Assembly: GCA_036841525.1 (NCBI GenBank)
Contig: DAITVZ010000066.1
Span: 1 to 30,113 of the forward strand
Reading direction: 5' to 3'
Source of the DNA: JAAYEA01 sp012689325
GTDB taxonomy: Bacteria; Chloroflexota; Anaerolineae; JAAYEA01
DNA length: 30,113 nucleotides
The position numbers and the translations under genes were made by a program. The notes beneath the pieces were generated by a model. It did no database searches and was not told the origin of the DNA. It was given only the letters and a program-made list of their open reading frames with translations. Of this stretch, positions 1 to 10,400 are shown in pieces; the stretch's first letter is position 1; the number at the start of each line of letters is the position of its first letter.

Positions 1-2847
1 CTCATCTCGACCAACCGGCTCTACCGCACCATCCCGCGCCTGCCGGAGCGCTATCCCGTTTCCACCGAGTACTATCGCCTGCTTTTCGCCGGCGAGCTGG
101 GGTTCGAGCCAATCCAGGTCTTTTCCTCCTACCCCCGCTTGGGCGGCTGGGAGGTGGTGGACGACGAGGCGGACGAGAGCTTTACCGTGTACGATCACCC
201 CAAGGCCATCGTCTTTGCCAAGGTCCGCGACCTGAGCGACGCCGAATTCGAGGCGCTCTTGGCCGAGGCCTTTGCCATCACGCCGCGAACGGACGGATAC
301 AGCGCGCCGCCGCGCGAGCAAGAGCCCGCCGAGACGCCCAAGACCTTGCTCCTGGAGCAGCCGGTGGAGTCGCTGCCGGTGGTGCGGGGGATCGGCTGGA
401 ATACGCTGGCGAACCGCTACACCGCGGTGGCCGTGCTCTTTTGGTGGCTGGTGTTGCTGGCCATCGGGCTGGCGGCGACGCCGCTGGCCTGGGTGGTCTT
501 TCGCAACCTCCACGACCGGGGCTATGCCCTCGCCAAGGCGCTGGGCCTCTTGTGCGTCGGCTTGGTCACCTGGTGGCTGGCGAGCCTGCGCCTGCTGCCC
601 AACGCCTGGTACACGATGTTGTTGGCCCTCGTGGCCTTGGGCGGGCTATCCTACACGCTCTGGCGGCGGCACCGCGCTGACATGGCGAGCTGGCTCCGCG
701 GGCAATGGCGGAGCGTTCTGTTCACGGAAGCCCTCTTCGCCGGGGCGTTTCTGGCCTTTGTGGCCATCCGCATCCTGAACCCCGACCTCTGGCAGCCCTG
801 GTTCGGCGGGGAAAAGTCCATGGAGTTGGCCTTCCTCAACGCCATCCTGCGCAGCAGCCACTTACCGCCGTATGACCCCTATTACGCCGGCGGGACCATG
901 AACTATTACTACTATGGCCAGTACCTGGTCTCGGTGCTGATCAAGCTGGCGGGGGTGCGGCCGACCATCGGCTTCAACCTGGCGATCCCCACCCTTTTCG
1001 CCATGACCGTGACCAACGCTTTTTCCATCGGCTATAACCTGGCCCAGGGCGTGGGGCGCAAAGCGGCGGGGCTGGTCAGCGCCATCGCGGTGGCCGTGAT
1101 GGGGAACCTGACGGCTCCCGTGCAGCTCCTGAGCGGCTGGGCGCAGGTGGGCGCCAGGGAGGTGGCCCCCAGCAAGATCCCTGGCCTGACGGCCCTCAAG
1201 CAACTGGGCGCGGGGCTCTGGAGCGTGATCCGCGGTGAGGCCGAGATGCCTGCCTTTGACTATTGGACCCGCGCCACGCGGGTCATCCCCAATACCATCA
1301 ACGAGTTTCCTTACTTTAGCTTTCTCTTCGCCGACCTGCACCCGCACATGATTGCGATGCCTTTCGCCATCCTGGCGCTGGCCTTTGCGCTCAATATCGT
1401 GTTGGGCGTGCGCCAGGAGCCCGGTCGCGGCCCGGATTCCATTCGCGGGGTGCTCTTGCGCTTTCTCCTCTTTCCCGTGGCCCTGGGGGCGCTGGGCCCC
1501 ATCAACACCTGGGACCTGCCCACCTACCTGGGCCTGACCGCCCTGGCGCTGCTCTATGCGAGCTGGCGGCTCCATGGCCGGGTCCGCCTCCTCGCCACGG
1601 CCTTCCGCTTTGCCGTCATCGCGGCTTTGAGCCTGGCTTTCTACGCGCCCTTCTATCGCCATTACCAGGCCATCAGCGTGGGCGTGGGGCTGGTGCAGGA
1701 GCGCTCGCCCCTGGGGCCGTTCCTGATGATCTGGGGATTCTTTCTGCTGGTGGGCGTGGCCTACCTGGTGATGGCCCTGGCTCGCCAGCGTGGCCGCCTG
1801 GGCATCCTCCGCTATGCCCGCCTGGTGATCCGGCAGATGGCCTATCTGCCGCACTTGCTCGATCTCCATGCGGGGCTGGTGCGGCGCTCTCTCCCGCTAT
1901 ACACTCTCGCGCGCTATGGCCTCTGGCTGACCCTGGCGCTGAGCCTGCTGCTGGCTGCGCTGGGGCAGTGGACGCTGGCGCTCCTCCTGCCGGTGGCGGC
2001 GCTGGCGGCGCTCCTGTTGCTGCGCGACGACGTGGAGCCGGCCGAGTTCTTTACGCAGCTCGTCCTCTTCACCGGGGTGTTGGTGCTGTTGGGCTGCGAG
2101 ATCGTCTACATGAAGGACTTTTTGGGCGGCGGCGATTGGCGGCGCATGAACACCCTCTTCAAGTTCTACATTCAGGTCTGGGTGCTGCTGGGGGTGGCGC
2201 TGGGGCCGCTGCTGCCGCGAGTCTGGAGGTGGGTTCGGGACACGCGACCTCGCGCACTGAGCTGGGCCTGGCGCGTGGCTTGCGGCTTTTTGCTGCTGAG
2301 CGGATTGGCCTACCCCGCGCTGGCCACGCCGGCGCGCGTGCAGGAGCGGTTCCCGGCCGGCTCGCCGCCGATCGGCACGCTGGATGGCATGGCCTACATG
2401 GCCGTGGGCGTCTACACCTGGCCGGACGAGAACCATCCCATCGATCTCTCCTTCGACTATGCGGCCATCCGTTGGCTGTGGGACAACGTGGAAGGCACCC
2501 CTGTGATCGCCGAGGGGCGGATCGACTATTACCGCGAGAACGGCATGCGGGTTTCCTCGTATACGGGCTTGCCGACGCTGCTGGGCGCGCACCAGGGCGA
2601 GCAGCGCTATGACTGGCAGGTAGGGACGCGGGACGGCCTGGCGCGCAGCTTTTACACCACCACCGAGATCGGCCGTGCGCAGGGCATCGCCGCCGAGTTG
2701 GGCATCCGCTACGTCTATGTCGGGCAGTTGGAGCGGTACGTCTATCCGGAGGCGGGCCTGTCCAAGTTCGACCAGATGGTGGAGCTGGGACTGCTGGAAG
2801 TGGCCTACGAAAACGAAAAGGTGCGCATCTATCGCTTTCCTGCTTAG
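1..2847 (+). CDS. DUF2298 (YYY-type) polytopic membrane protein, 5'-truncated by the window edge
   Basis: The frame is open from base 1 with no stop, so the gene begins upstream; the TTG at 139 is not a credible start. The window shows 948 codons. The first ~110 residues are soluble and resemble the extracytoplasmic tail of a GT39-like protein, with a Tyr-Tyr-rich stretch near residues 30-35. From about nt 421 on it is a multi-pass membrane protein of the DUF2298 family, found in Chloroflexi and archaea. Motifs shared with the next gene are an E-K-S-M-E acidic motif near nt 810, F-P-Y-F-S-F with a following D-L-H-P-H near nt 1306-1350, N-T-L-F-K-F-Y near nt 2149-2168, and a C-terminal Y-V-Y-V-G block near nt 2710. 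The family is thought to be GT-C-like, but reaction and substrate are unknown. A GT39-DUF2298 fusion is my inference. Family confidence is high, function low. Confidence 0.88.
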   Translation, partial: LISTNRLYRTIPRLPERYPVSTEYYRLLFAGELGFEPIQVFSSYPRLGGWEVVDDEADESFTVYDHPKAIVFAKVRDLSDAEFEALLAEAFAITPRTDGYSAPPREQEPAETPKTLLLEQPVESLPVVRGIGWNTLANRYTAVAVLFWWLVLLAIGLAATPLAWVVFRNLHDRGYALAKALGLLCVGLVTWWLASLRLLPNAWYTMLLALVALGGLSYTLWRRHRADMASWLRGQWRSVLFTEALFAGAFLAFVAIRILNPDLWQPWFGGEKSMELAFLNAILRSSHLPPYDPYYAGGTMNYYYYGQYLVSVLIKLAGVRPTIGFNLAIPTLFAMTVTNAFSIGYNLAQGVGRKAAGLVSAIAVAVMGNLTAPVQLLSGWAQVGAREVAPSKIPGLTALKQLGAGLWSVIRGEAEMPAFDYWTRATRVIPNTINEFPYFSFLFADLHPHMIAMPFAILALAFALNIVLGVRQEPGRGPDSIRGVLLRFLLFPVALGALGPINTWDLPTYLGLTALALLYASWRLHGRVRLLATAFRFAVIAALSLAFYAPFYRHYQAISVGVGLVQERSPLGPFLMIWGFFLLVGVAYLVMALARQRGRLGILRYARLVIRQMAYLPHLLDLHAGLVRRSLPLYTLARYGLWLTLALSLLLAALGQWTLALLLPVAALAALLLLRDDVEPAEFFTQLVLFTGVLVLLGCEIVYMKDFLGGGDWRRMNTLFKFYIQVWVLLGVALGPLLPRVWRWVRDTRPRALSWAWRVACGFLLLSGLAYPALATPARVQERFPAGSPPIGTLDGMAYMAVGVYTWPDENHPIDLSFDYAAIRWLWDNVEGTPVIAEGRIDYYRENGMRVSSYTGLPTLLGAHQGEQRYDWQVGTRDGLARSFYTTTEIGRAQGIAAELGIRYVYVGQLERYVYPEAGLSKFDQMVELGLLEVAYENEKVRIYRFPA

Positions 2848-2853
2848 GGCGCC

Positions 2854-2884
2854 TTGAAGGAACACGCGCGGACCGGCGTATAGT
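2854..2884 (+). promoter_or_regulatory. Candidate promoter for the second DUF2298 gene
   Basis: TTGAAG at 2854-2859 and TATAGT at 2879-2884 resemble -35 and -10 hexamers, but the spacer is 19 bp, longer than optimal. It lies just after the stop of the preceding gene and before the 17-bp repeat array. Read-through from upstream is equally possible. Confidence 0.3.
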
Positions 2885-2911
2885 ACGGAGAGGCTGCGGG
2901 CTTGGCATCGG

Positions 2912-2984
2912 CGGCATGGAAAGCCGGGCGGCATGGAAAGCCGGGCGGCATGGAAAGCCGGGCGGCATGGAAAGCCGGGCGGCA
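2912..2984 (+). repeat. 17-bp tandem repeat, four perfect copies plus a partial fifth
   Basis: The unit CGGCATGGAAAGCCGGG occurs without mismatch at 2912-2928, 2929-2945, 2946-2962 and 2963-2979, followed by CGGCA at 2980-2984. It fills most of the gap between the two DUF2298 genes. Each unit contains an ATG, and because 17 is not a multiple of 3 these ATGs fall in all three frames. The ATGs at 2916 and 2967 are in frame with the downstream gene and can mislead start prediction. Confidence 0.95.
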
Positions 2985-2996
2985 CGGCTCCGTGGT

Positions 2997-3003
2997 GGAG
3001 GGG
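2997..3003 (+). promoter_or_regulatory. Ribosome binding site for the second DUF2298 gene
   Basis: GGAGGGG lies 2 nt before ATG 3006 (4 nt from the GGAGG core). It supports ATG 3006 over the in-frame ATGs inside the repeat array at 2916 and 2967, which have no comparable site. Confidence 0.6.
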
Positions 3004-3005
3004 AT

Positions 3006-5576
3006 ATGCTAGAGGGTTTGATCTGGTTGCTGCTGGTCGAGGCGATGGGCCTGGTCGCGCTGCCCATCGCCATGCGCTTGTTCCGGTTCCTGCCGGACCG
3101 GGGCTATGCCTTCGCCAAGCCGTTGGGGCTGCTGCTGGTCAGCTATGTCGTGTGGCTACTGGGGTCCTTTGGCTTGCTGCGCAACGAGGCGGTCTCGATC
3201 CTGGCGGTGATGGCCCTGGTGGCGGCCGTCTCGGCGCGGCTATATGCCGCTAACAAGGCCGATATCCAGGGCTTCTTGCGGGCGCAGCGCCGCCATATCG
3301 TGACGGTGGAGCTTATCTTTGTCGCCGCCTTTGCCATCTGGGCGCTCTTTCGCGCCTATAACCCGGCGCTGGACGCCACCGAGCGGCCCATGGACCTGGC
3401 CTTCCTCAACGCCATCCTGCGCAGCGACCGCTTCCCGCCCAACGACCCCTGGCTCTCCGGTTTCGCCATCAGCTATTACTATTTCGGCTACCTGATGATG
3501 GCGATGCTGGCCAAGCTCTCCGGCATCGCCGGGGCGGTGTCCTTCAACCTGTCCATCGCCCTGCTCTTCGCCTGGACCATCACCGGGGCCTTTAGCCTGG
3601 TTTATAACCTGATCGAGCGGGTCTTGATCGCCCAGCGGGCGGAGCGTCGCTCGATCTGGGAGAACTCGACGCTCTTTGGGCTCTTGAGCTCCTTCTTGGT
3701 GGCGGTGATCGGCAACCTCCACATCCTGCTGGACGTCTTGCGCGCGCGCGGGCTGGATTGGCCGGGGCTCTGGGAGTGGCTGGACCTGAAGCGCATCGCC
3801 AGCGCGCCGGTGACGGGCCGCTGGCTGCCCACCGACCCGCCGGACAACTGGTGGTGGTGGCGCGCCTCGCGGGTGATCCATGATCGCACCCTCACTGGCC
3901 AGGATAGCGAGGTCATCGACGAGTTCCCCTTCTTTAGCTTTTTGCTGGGGGATATGCACCCGCACGTGCTGGGGCTGCCTTTCGTGCTGCTGGCGCTGGG
4001 GCTGGCGCTGAACGTCCTGTTCGGCTTTGTCTTTCCCCCGGCCCAGCGCGAGCCCGCCGCGGAGGGCGAGGGCCGCCTGCTCTCCTTTGTGACGGGCCTG
4101 TGGGGCCAGGCGATCGCCATCCTCAGGAACAATGTGTTCGACATCGCGCTGTGGGCGCTCTGTCTGGGCGGGCTCTCCTTCCTGAACACCTGGGACTTTC
4201 CCATCTATTTGTTCATCTTTGTCTGCGCCCTGGGGTTGCGGCGCTACGTGGCCGAGGGGCGCCTCGACCTCTGGGAATTGCTGATCTATGCCGGGTGGGT
4301 CTTTGCCCTCGGCGTGCTGGCCTACCTGCCCTTCTATGTCGGCTTTCGGTCGCAGGCGGGGGGCATCTTGCCCGTGCTCTATAACGTGACCCGCCTATCG
4401 CAGTACCTGATCATGTTTGGGCTGTTCATCCTGGCCCTGCTCGGCTTTGTGGTCCACCAAGGGCGCGAACTGCTCGCGATCAAGACCGACGAGGGGCAGC
4501 GTTGGCTGAACCCCAAGGCTGTCGTCTCCAGGGGGGCGCAGGCGGTTGTGGCGGTGACCCTGTTGCCGCTGGCGATCTTTGCCCTGGGGGTGCTGCTGAT
4601 CACGGCCACGTCGCAGGGCCAGGCCTTCGTGCAAGAGCTGCTGGCGCAGCCCGAGGTGCAGGCGGCGGTGGGGGGGCAGAACGTCAGCGACCTGCTGCGC
4701 CAGTTTTTGATGATGCGGCTGCAGAGCCCCTGGATGTTCTTGCTGCTCGTGGTCATGCTCACGGCGCTGGCGTTGATGATCTGGAAGCGGCTGCGGCTGG
4801 CGCGGGAGACGGGCCTTCCCGCCGGGTCCGTCGAGCCGGCTGCCAACACCAGCGCGATCTTTGTGGGCCTGATTGCGGGGATGGGCTTGCTGCTGACCCT
4901 GGTGACCGAGTTCATCTACCTGCGCGACTTTTTCGGGACGCGGATGAACACCATCTTCAAGTTCTGGTACCAGGCCTGGGTGCAGATGGCTATTGCCTCG
5001 GCCTTTGCCGTCTGGTACGTGATGCGCCGGGGGCGGCGCGTGGGCGGGTATATCTGGCTGGGCGCCTTTATGCTGCTTTTCGGCATCAGCCTGCTCTACC
5101 CCATCGCGGGGATGTACTCCAAGGGGCAGCAATTCGCCGTCAAGCCGACGCTGAACGGCATCGCTTACATGGAGCAGCGGCGGCCGGGAGACTATCGGGC
5201 GATCCAGTGGCTCAACGAGAACGTGCAGGGGGCCCCGGTGATTTTGGAAGCGCCGGGCGGGTCGTACTCGGAGTATGGGCGGGTCTCGGCGCAGACGGGG
5301 CTGCCGACGGTGCTGGGCTGGGACTTTCATCAGCAGCAGTGGCGCGGCAACTATGATGAGCCGGGCAAGCGAATCCCCGATATCGAGCGGATTTACAAGA
5401 GCCTGGACCGGCAGGTGGTGCAGGATCTCTTGGAGAAATACGATATCGAGTATGTTTATGTGGGCGAGCTGGAGCGCACCAAGTATGGCCTGCAGACGCC
5501 CATGATCAACAAGTTTGATCGTTTCATGGATGTGGTATACGATGACCAGGGCGTGACCATCTACCGCCGGCGTTAG
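3006..5576 (+). CDS. DUF2298 (YYY-type) polytopic membrane protein, second copy
   Basis: 856 residues from ATG 3006. This start is chosen because a strong SD precedes it, a hydrophobic segment begins at once (residues 4-27), and the longer version would translate the repeat array into a basic, low-complexity leader. Family motifs are T-E-R-P-M-D at residues ~125-130, followed by a Phe-Pro-Pro / Asp-Pro-Trp loop and a Tyr-rich segment; F-P-F-F-S-F with D-M-H-P-H near nt 3926-3965; N-T-I-F-K-F-W-Y near nt 4948-4970; and a C-terminal Y-V-Y-V-G block near nt 5450. The protein has more than ten hydrophobic segments and a short C-terminal extracytoplasmic part. It is a paralogue of the preceding protein without the GT39-like N-terminal portion. 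Function is unknown; a role in lipid-linked glycan handling is inferred from the neighbours. Confidence 0.9.
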   Translation: MLEGLIWLLLVEAMGLVALPIAMRLFRFLPDRGYAFAKPLGLLLVSYVVWLLGSFGLLRNEAVSILAVMALVAAVSARLYAANKADIQGFLRAQRRHIVTVELIFVAAFAIWALFRAYNPALDATERPMDLAFLNAILRSDRFPPNDPWLSGFAISYYYFGYLMMAMLAKLSGIAGAVSFNLSIALLFAWTITGAFSLVYNLIERVLIAQRAERRSIWENSTLFGLLSSFLVAVIGNLHILLDVLRARGLDWPGLWEWLDLKRIASAPVTGRWLPTDPPDNWWWWRASRVIHDRTLTGQDSEVIDEFPFFSFLLGDMHPHVLGLPFVLLALGLALNVLFGFVFPPAQREPAAEGEGRLLSFVTGLWGQAIAILRNNVFDIALWALCLGGLSFLNTWDFPIYLFIFVCALGLRRYVAEGRLDLWELLIYAGWVFALGVLAYLPFYVGFRSQAGGILPVLYNVTRLSQYLIMFGLFILALLGFVVHQGRELLAIKTDEGQRWLNPKAVVSRGAQAVVAVTLLPLAIFALGVLLITATSQGQAFVQELLAQPEVQAAVGGQNVSDLLRQFLMMRLQSPWMFLLLVVMLTALALMIWKRLRLARETGLPAGSVEPAANTSAIFVGLIAGMGLLLTLVTEFIYLRDFFGTRMNTIFKFWYQAWVQMAIASAFAVWYVMRRGRRVGGYIWLGAFMLLFGISLLYPIAGMYSKGQQFAVKPTLNGIAYMEQRRPGDYRAIQWLNENVQGAPVILEAPGGSYSEYGRVSAQTGLPTVLGWDFHQQQWRGNYDEPGKRIPDIERIYKSLDRQVVQDLLEKYDIEYVYVGELERTKYGLQTPMINKFDRFMDVVYDDQGVTIYRRR

Positions 5577-5627
5577 TCCGCCGGCGGGCTTGTCATGCCC
5601 TTGGCAATGGAGGAGCGGAAAGTAACC

Positions 5628-7388
5628 ATGATTCGAGTGGAGACGCGCCGAGAGCGTGGGGTGGAACGGTCCTGGCTGCTCATCAGCGTCGAGGCCGCTT
5701 GCTACATCGGCATTTTGGCGGTGGCGGCGGCGTTGCGCTTTGGCAGCCTGGGACGGTGGCCGCTATCGCAGGGGGAGGCGGCGCAGGCTTGGGGGGCTTG
5801 GCAGCTCTTGCACGGCGCCGGGCCGAGCAGCCTGGACTATGCTCCCCTGCTCTTTAACCTGAACCTGCTCAACCTGTTTGCCTTTGGCGGCAGCGATGCC
5901 ATCGTCCGGTTCTGGCCGGCCCTGGTCGGCACGCTGCTGCCGCTGCTGCCGTATTTCCTGCGCGATCGGCTGGGGCGCGTTGGCGCGCTGGTGGCGGCGC
6001 TGCTGCTGGCGATCTCGCCGACCCTGGTCTATTTCTCCCGGTCGCTGGATGGCCACATCCTGGCCGCGCTGAGCGCGCTGGCGTTGGTGGTGGCGATCTC
6101 GAGCTATCTCGCCGAGCGGCGGCCTGCCGCGGTTGGCTGGGGCGCGACGGCGTTGGCGGCGGGCCTGCTGTCCGAGTACTCTTTCTACACCTTTTTGCTG
6201 GCATTGGCCCTGTGGGCGGCTTGGGCCGCCTGGCGGGGGCGCGCGGACGCCGAGTCGCCTTGGGCCGAGGTTCGTGGGGCCTGGAACGAGTTGGTCGCGG
6301 ATCAGGCCTGGTTGCGCGTTGGCGGGGCCATCGTCGGCGCAGCCGTGGCGTTGGTGGCTTCCGCGCTGCTGCTGAACCCGGGCGGGTGGCAGGCCACGCT
6401 GAACGTGCTGGGCCGGTGGTTCGGCCAGTTCGCCGCCAGCGGCGACGGCACCAACCTGAGCTACTATGCGCGCGTGCTGGTGGCCTACGAGACCTTGCCC
6501 CTGCTGGTTGGGCTGGTGGGCTTGGGGCTGGGCCTGCGCCGCCAGGACTGGTTGGGCGTCCTCCTGACGATCTGGTTCGTCCTCGCCCTGGTCGTGCACA
6601 GCGTGGCCGGGAGCCGCCCCTCCGGCGCGGTGGTGATCTTGGTCCTCCCGCTGATCTTGCTGGCCGGGCGGGCCGTGGAAAACCTGGTGGCGACGATCCG
6701 AGCCTCCGAGATCGACGCGCAGGGCTGGCTCTTCCTGGGCCTGGGGGCGGTCCTCTTCGCCTATCTCTACCTGCAACTGGTCGCTTTCACCTTTGCCGGC
6801 GAGAAGGCCTATCAGACGCTGGCCATCGTGTCGGTGGGCGTGCTGGTGGTCTGCTTTGCGGCGTTCTGGTACTGGATGGGCGCCACCTCCTCCCTCTCCG
6901 TGGGGGCGGTGACGTTCCTGATGCTCCTCCTTGCCCTCTCCGTGCACACCACCTGGCAGTTGAACCTCTACCGGGGCCGGGACGCCCGCGAGCTGGTGGT
7001 GCGCCGGACGACCTCGGTAGACATCCTCAACCTGGCGCCGTTCCTCGAGGATCTATCGAGCCGGTGGACGCGGGCGCCGCACGTCATGGCGGTGCTCATC
7101 GAGGAGGATCTGCAACCGGTTGTCTCCTGGTATATGCGCGATTTCCGCGACATGAGGTTCACCAACGCCATGCCCGACGCGCCGCAGGAACTGGCCGTGA
7201 TCGCGATGGCTCAAGAGGGACGCGAGGGGCCGGGGCAATACGTGGCGCAGCGCTTCCGCTTGTACGAGTCCGCGCAGACGGCGGGCCTGGGCTGGGGCGA
7301 TTGGGCCAAATGGTACCTGCGCCGCTACGAGATCGGCTCGTTGGAGAGCGTCAAGATCGAAGTGTGGGTCAAACCGCAACCGCAATAG
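5628..7388 (+). CDS. Agl23/GT39-like membrane protein, degenerate at the catalytic motif
   Basis: 586 residues from ATG 5628. In-frame ATGs at 5595 and 5607 are possible, but GGAGGAG at 5609-5615 fits only the later ATG, with a long 12-nt gap. An N-terminal basic segment precedes membrane helices from residue ~18 to ~440, and a soluble C-terminal domain of about 125 residues follows. The layout matches the next protein: the LRFGSLG segment and first loop align with its RFWDLG segment, the LAGR segment near residue 345 matches its Trp-Ala-Gly-Glu-Lys region, and a W-Y-M-R-D-F motif in the tail matches its W-Y-L-R-N-F. The first-loop motif reads Q-G-E (Gly49-Glu50) where the neighbour has H-D-E, so the expected catalytic Asp is missing. 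It may be an inactive partner subunit. The family is probably TIGR03663-like; function is unproven. Confidence 0.82.
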   Translation: MIRVETRRERGVERSWLLISVEAACYIGILAVAAALRFGSLGRWPLSQGEAAQAWGAWQLLHGAGPSSLDYAPLLFNLNLLNLFAFGGSDAIVRFWPALVGTLLPLLPYFLRDRLGRVGALVAALLLAISPTLVYFSRSLDGHILAALSALALVVAISSYLAERRPAAVGWGATALAAGLLSEYSFYTFLLALALWAAWAAWRGRADAESPWAEVRGAWNELVADQAWLRVGGAIVGAAVALVASALLLNPGGWQATLNVLGRWFGQFAASGDGTNLSYYARVLVAYETLPLLVGLVGLGLGLRRQDWLGVLLTIWFVLALVVHSVAGSRPSGAVVILVLPLILLAGRAVENLVATIRASEIDAQGWLFLGLGAVLFAYLYLQLVAFTFAGEKAYQTLAIVSVGVLVVCFAAFWYWMGATSSLSVGAVTFLMLLLALSVHTTWQLNLYRGRDARELVVRRTTSVDILNLAPFLEDLSSRWTRAPHVMAVLIEEDLQPVVSWYMRDFRDMRFTNAMPDAPQELAVIAMAQEGREGPGQYVAQRFRLYESAQTAGLGWGDWAKWYLRRYEIGSLESVKIEVWVKPQPQ

Positions 7389-7443
7389 GCTTCTGGCTTG
7401 CCAAAGCAAAGGCTCTGAACTCGAGTTAAAGGGGTGTTGGATT

Positions 7444-10400
7444 ATGCAGGACACGATGCGTAAAGAAAGCACATCGTTTCTGGATCGGCCGGTCTTGAAG
7501 GGCATCCCCCTGAATTGGTGGACGCTGATCTATGTGGCATTGCTTCTCCTGGCGGTGGCGACGCGCTTCTGGGACCTGGGCTCGCGCGCCTACTGCCACG
7601 ATGAGAGCATCCACGCTTCCTGGTCGTGGGATCTGTATACGGGGCGCGGGTATCGGTACAACCCCGTCTACCACGGTCCATTCCTCTATCACATCACGGC
7701 GTTCATCTTTACGCTCTTTGGCGATAGCGATGTGACCGGGCGGGTCGCGCCGGTGCTCTTTGGGCTTGGCGTGGTGCTCTTGCCGCTCTTTATGAAAAGA
7801 TGGCTGGGAACCAAGGGCACCTTGATCGCCACCGCGCTCTTGGTCATCTCGCCGATCATGATGCACCGTTCGCGGTATATCCGCCACGACATTTTCGCGA
7901 TCTTTTTCGAGATGGTGGTGGCCCTCGCCATCCTCAACTATTTGGAAAAGCGCAAAGAGATCTATCTTTACATCATGGCCGGGGCGCTGGGCTTGGCCTT
8001 TTGCGTGAAGGCGACCTCATATATCTACCTGGCGATCTTTGGCAGCTTTTTCCTCATCTACTTCCTGGTGCGCCTGTTCGCGGCGCGGGAGCGTCTCTTG
8101 CCGCTGCGACTGGGTAAGGATTTCCCGCTGCGCAAGTATGCCGAGTTCGATGTGATCGCGCTGATGGTCACGGTGCTCCTGCCGTTGATGACCGCGCTGC
8201 CGGCCAAGCTTCTGGGGTTCGACCCCATCGATTACAGCGATGTCGGCATCCAGCGCTCCATGATCGTCTTTGCGGCGCTGCTGGCGCTCTCCGTCGTTAC
8301 TGGGCTGTGGTGGGATCGCAAGCGCTGGCTGATCTCGATGGCTCTCTTTTTCGTGCCCTTCACGGTGTTCTATAGCACCGTCTTTACCAATGGCCAGGGC
8401 TTTCCGACGGGCATCGTCGGCGCGCTAGGTTATTGGCTCTCCCAGCACGACGTCGCGCGAGGCGGCCAGCCGTGGTTCTATTATCTGTTGCTGGTGCCCA
8501 TGTACGAATTCCTCCCGTTGCTCTTCTCGCTCCTGGGCATCGGCTATGGTCTGTTCAAGTGGCGGGGGCAGAACGTGGAGGACGAGGCGGCGCTCCAGGT
8601 GGCCGAGTCGGAACGCCCAGCTAAGCGCACGGCCGAGGAAGAGACCCCGCGCGCGCCGTTCGTTCCCTTTGCCATCTATTGGATGGTGACCAGTTTCCTC
8701 GTCTATAGCTGGGCCGGGGAAAAGATGCCCTGGCTGGCGATGAATATCGTCGTGCCAGTGGCCCTGGTGGCGGGTTGGTACCTGGGCCAGATGTTCGACA
8801 AGATCGACTGGCGCGCCTTCCGCGAGGGCCGCGGCTGGATCGCCGTGGCGCTCTGGCCGCTGCTGGTCACCGTGATCGTCACCGCCGTCCAGGCCAAGCC
8901 GTTCCAGGGCACCTCGCTGGACCAACTGACCGCCACCATGCAGTGGCTCGTGGCGGCGTTGTGCGCCATCGCCGCGGTGGTGTTGCTCTACCTGCTGGGA
9001 CGCAAGCTGGGCGGCAAGGGCATGCTGCAATCGCTGTTCGTGACCTCGCTCATCGTGCTGACCGCCCTGACCGTGCGCTTTGCCTGGATGGGGACGTTCA
9101 AGAACGGCGACGTGGCGACAGAGATGATGATCTATGCCCAGGGCACCCCGGACGTGCCGCTGGTGATGAAGGAGCTCACCGAGCTTTCCGAGCGCACCGT
9201 GGGCGGGCTGGACCTGAAGGTGGCCTATGACGACCTCTCTAGCTGGCCCTTTGTGTGGTATCTGCGCAATTTCAAGAACGCGCAGTATTACGCGAAAAAG
9301 CCAGGGGCGCCGTTTGACGCGCCGGTGGTGATCGTGGGCACGGGCAACGAGGCGGCGGTCAAGCCGTATCTCGGCGGCAAGTACTTTCGTCGAGAGTACA
9401 AGCTGATCTGGTGGCCGACGGAGGCCTACAAGGACCTGACCCTGTCCAAGATCTGGAGCGGGTTGAGGGACGCCGAGTCGCGCAAGAACTTTTGGAACAT
9501 CTTTTTCAGCCGCGAATATGCGTATGGCCTGGACAACTGGCCGCACTATAACCCCTTTATCCTGTACGTGCGCAAGGATGTCGCCGCCCAGTTGTGGGAT
9601 TACGGCCCGGAGATCATTGCCACCGAAGTGACCTTGCCCGGCGAGGATTATGAGGCCAAGTATAAGCAGATCCCAGCGCTGGAGTTTTGGGGCAGCCAGG
9701 GCGCGGGCGAGGGCCAACTGAGCTATCCCAAGGGCGTCGCGCTGGACGCGCAAGGCAACGCCTACGTGGCGGATAGCCAGAACCATCGCGTGGTCAAGTA
9801 TGACGCCCAGGGCCGCTTTGTGATGCAGTTTGGCAGCCAGGGCTCGGCGGCTGGCCAGTTCAACGAGCCGTGGGGCGTGGCGGTGGGCCCGGATGGCAGC
9901 ATCTATGTGGCCGACACCTGGAACCACCGCGTGCAAAAGTTCGATGCCGCCGGCCAGTTCCAGACCATGTGGGGCCTCTTTGGCGACGTGGGCGGGGTCG
10001 CCCAGGGCGGGGAGAACCTGTTCTACGGGCCGCGCGATATCGCTGTCGACGCCAATGGCGACGTGTACGTCACCGATACCGGCAACAAACGCGTGGTCAA
10101 GTTCTCCGCCAGCGGGCAGTACCTGGGCCAGTGGGGCGGGACCGGCGTGGAGGTCGGGCAGTTCATGGAGCCGGTGGGCCTGGCGGTGGATAGCCAGGGC
10201 AATTTCTACGTGGCGGACACCTGGAACCGCCGCATCCAAAAGTTCGACCGGAACTGGGTTCCGGTGGCGCAGTGGCCGTTCGTGGGGTGGGAGGGCGAAT
10301 CTGTGGTCAACAAGCCCTACCTGGACGTGGACGGCCAGGGCAACCTCTACATCACCGACCCCGAGATGTTCCGCGTGGTCAAGTTCGATGGCAAGGGCGC

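Noticed and set aside
2912..2984. Possible CRISPR array
   Set aside because: The units are directly adjacent 17-mers with no spacers, and no cas gene is present.
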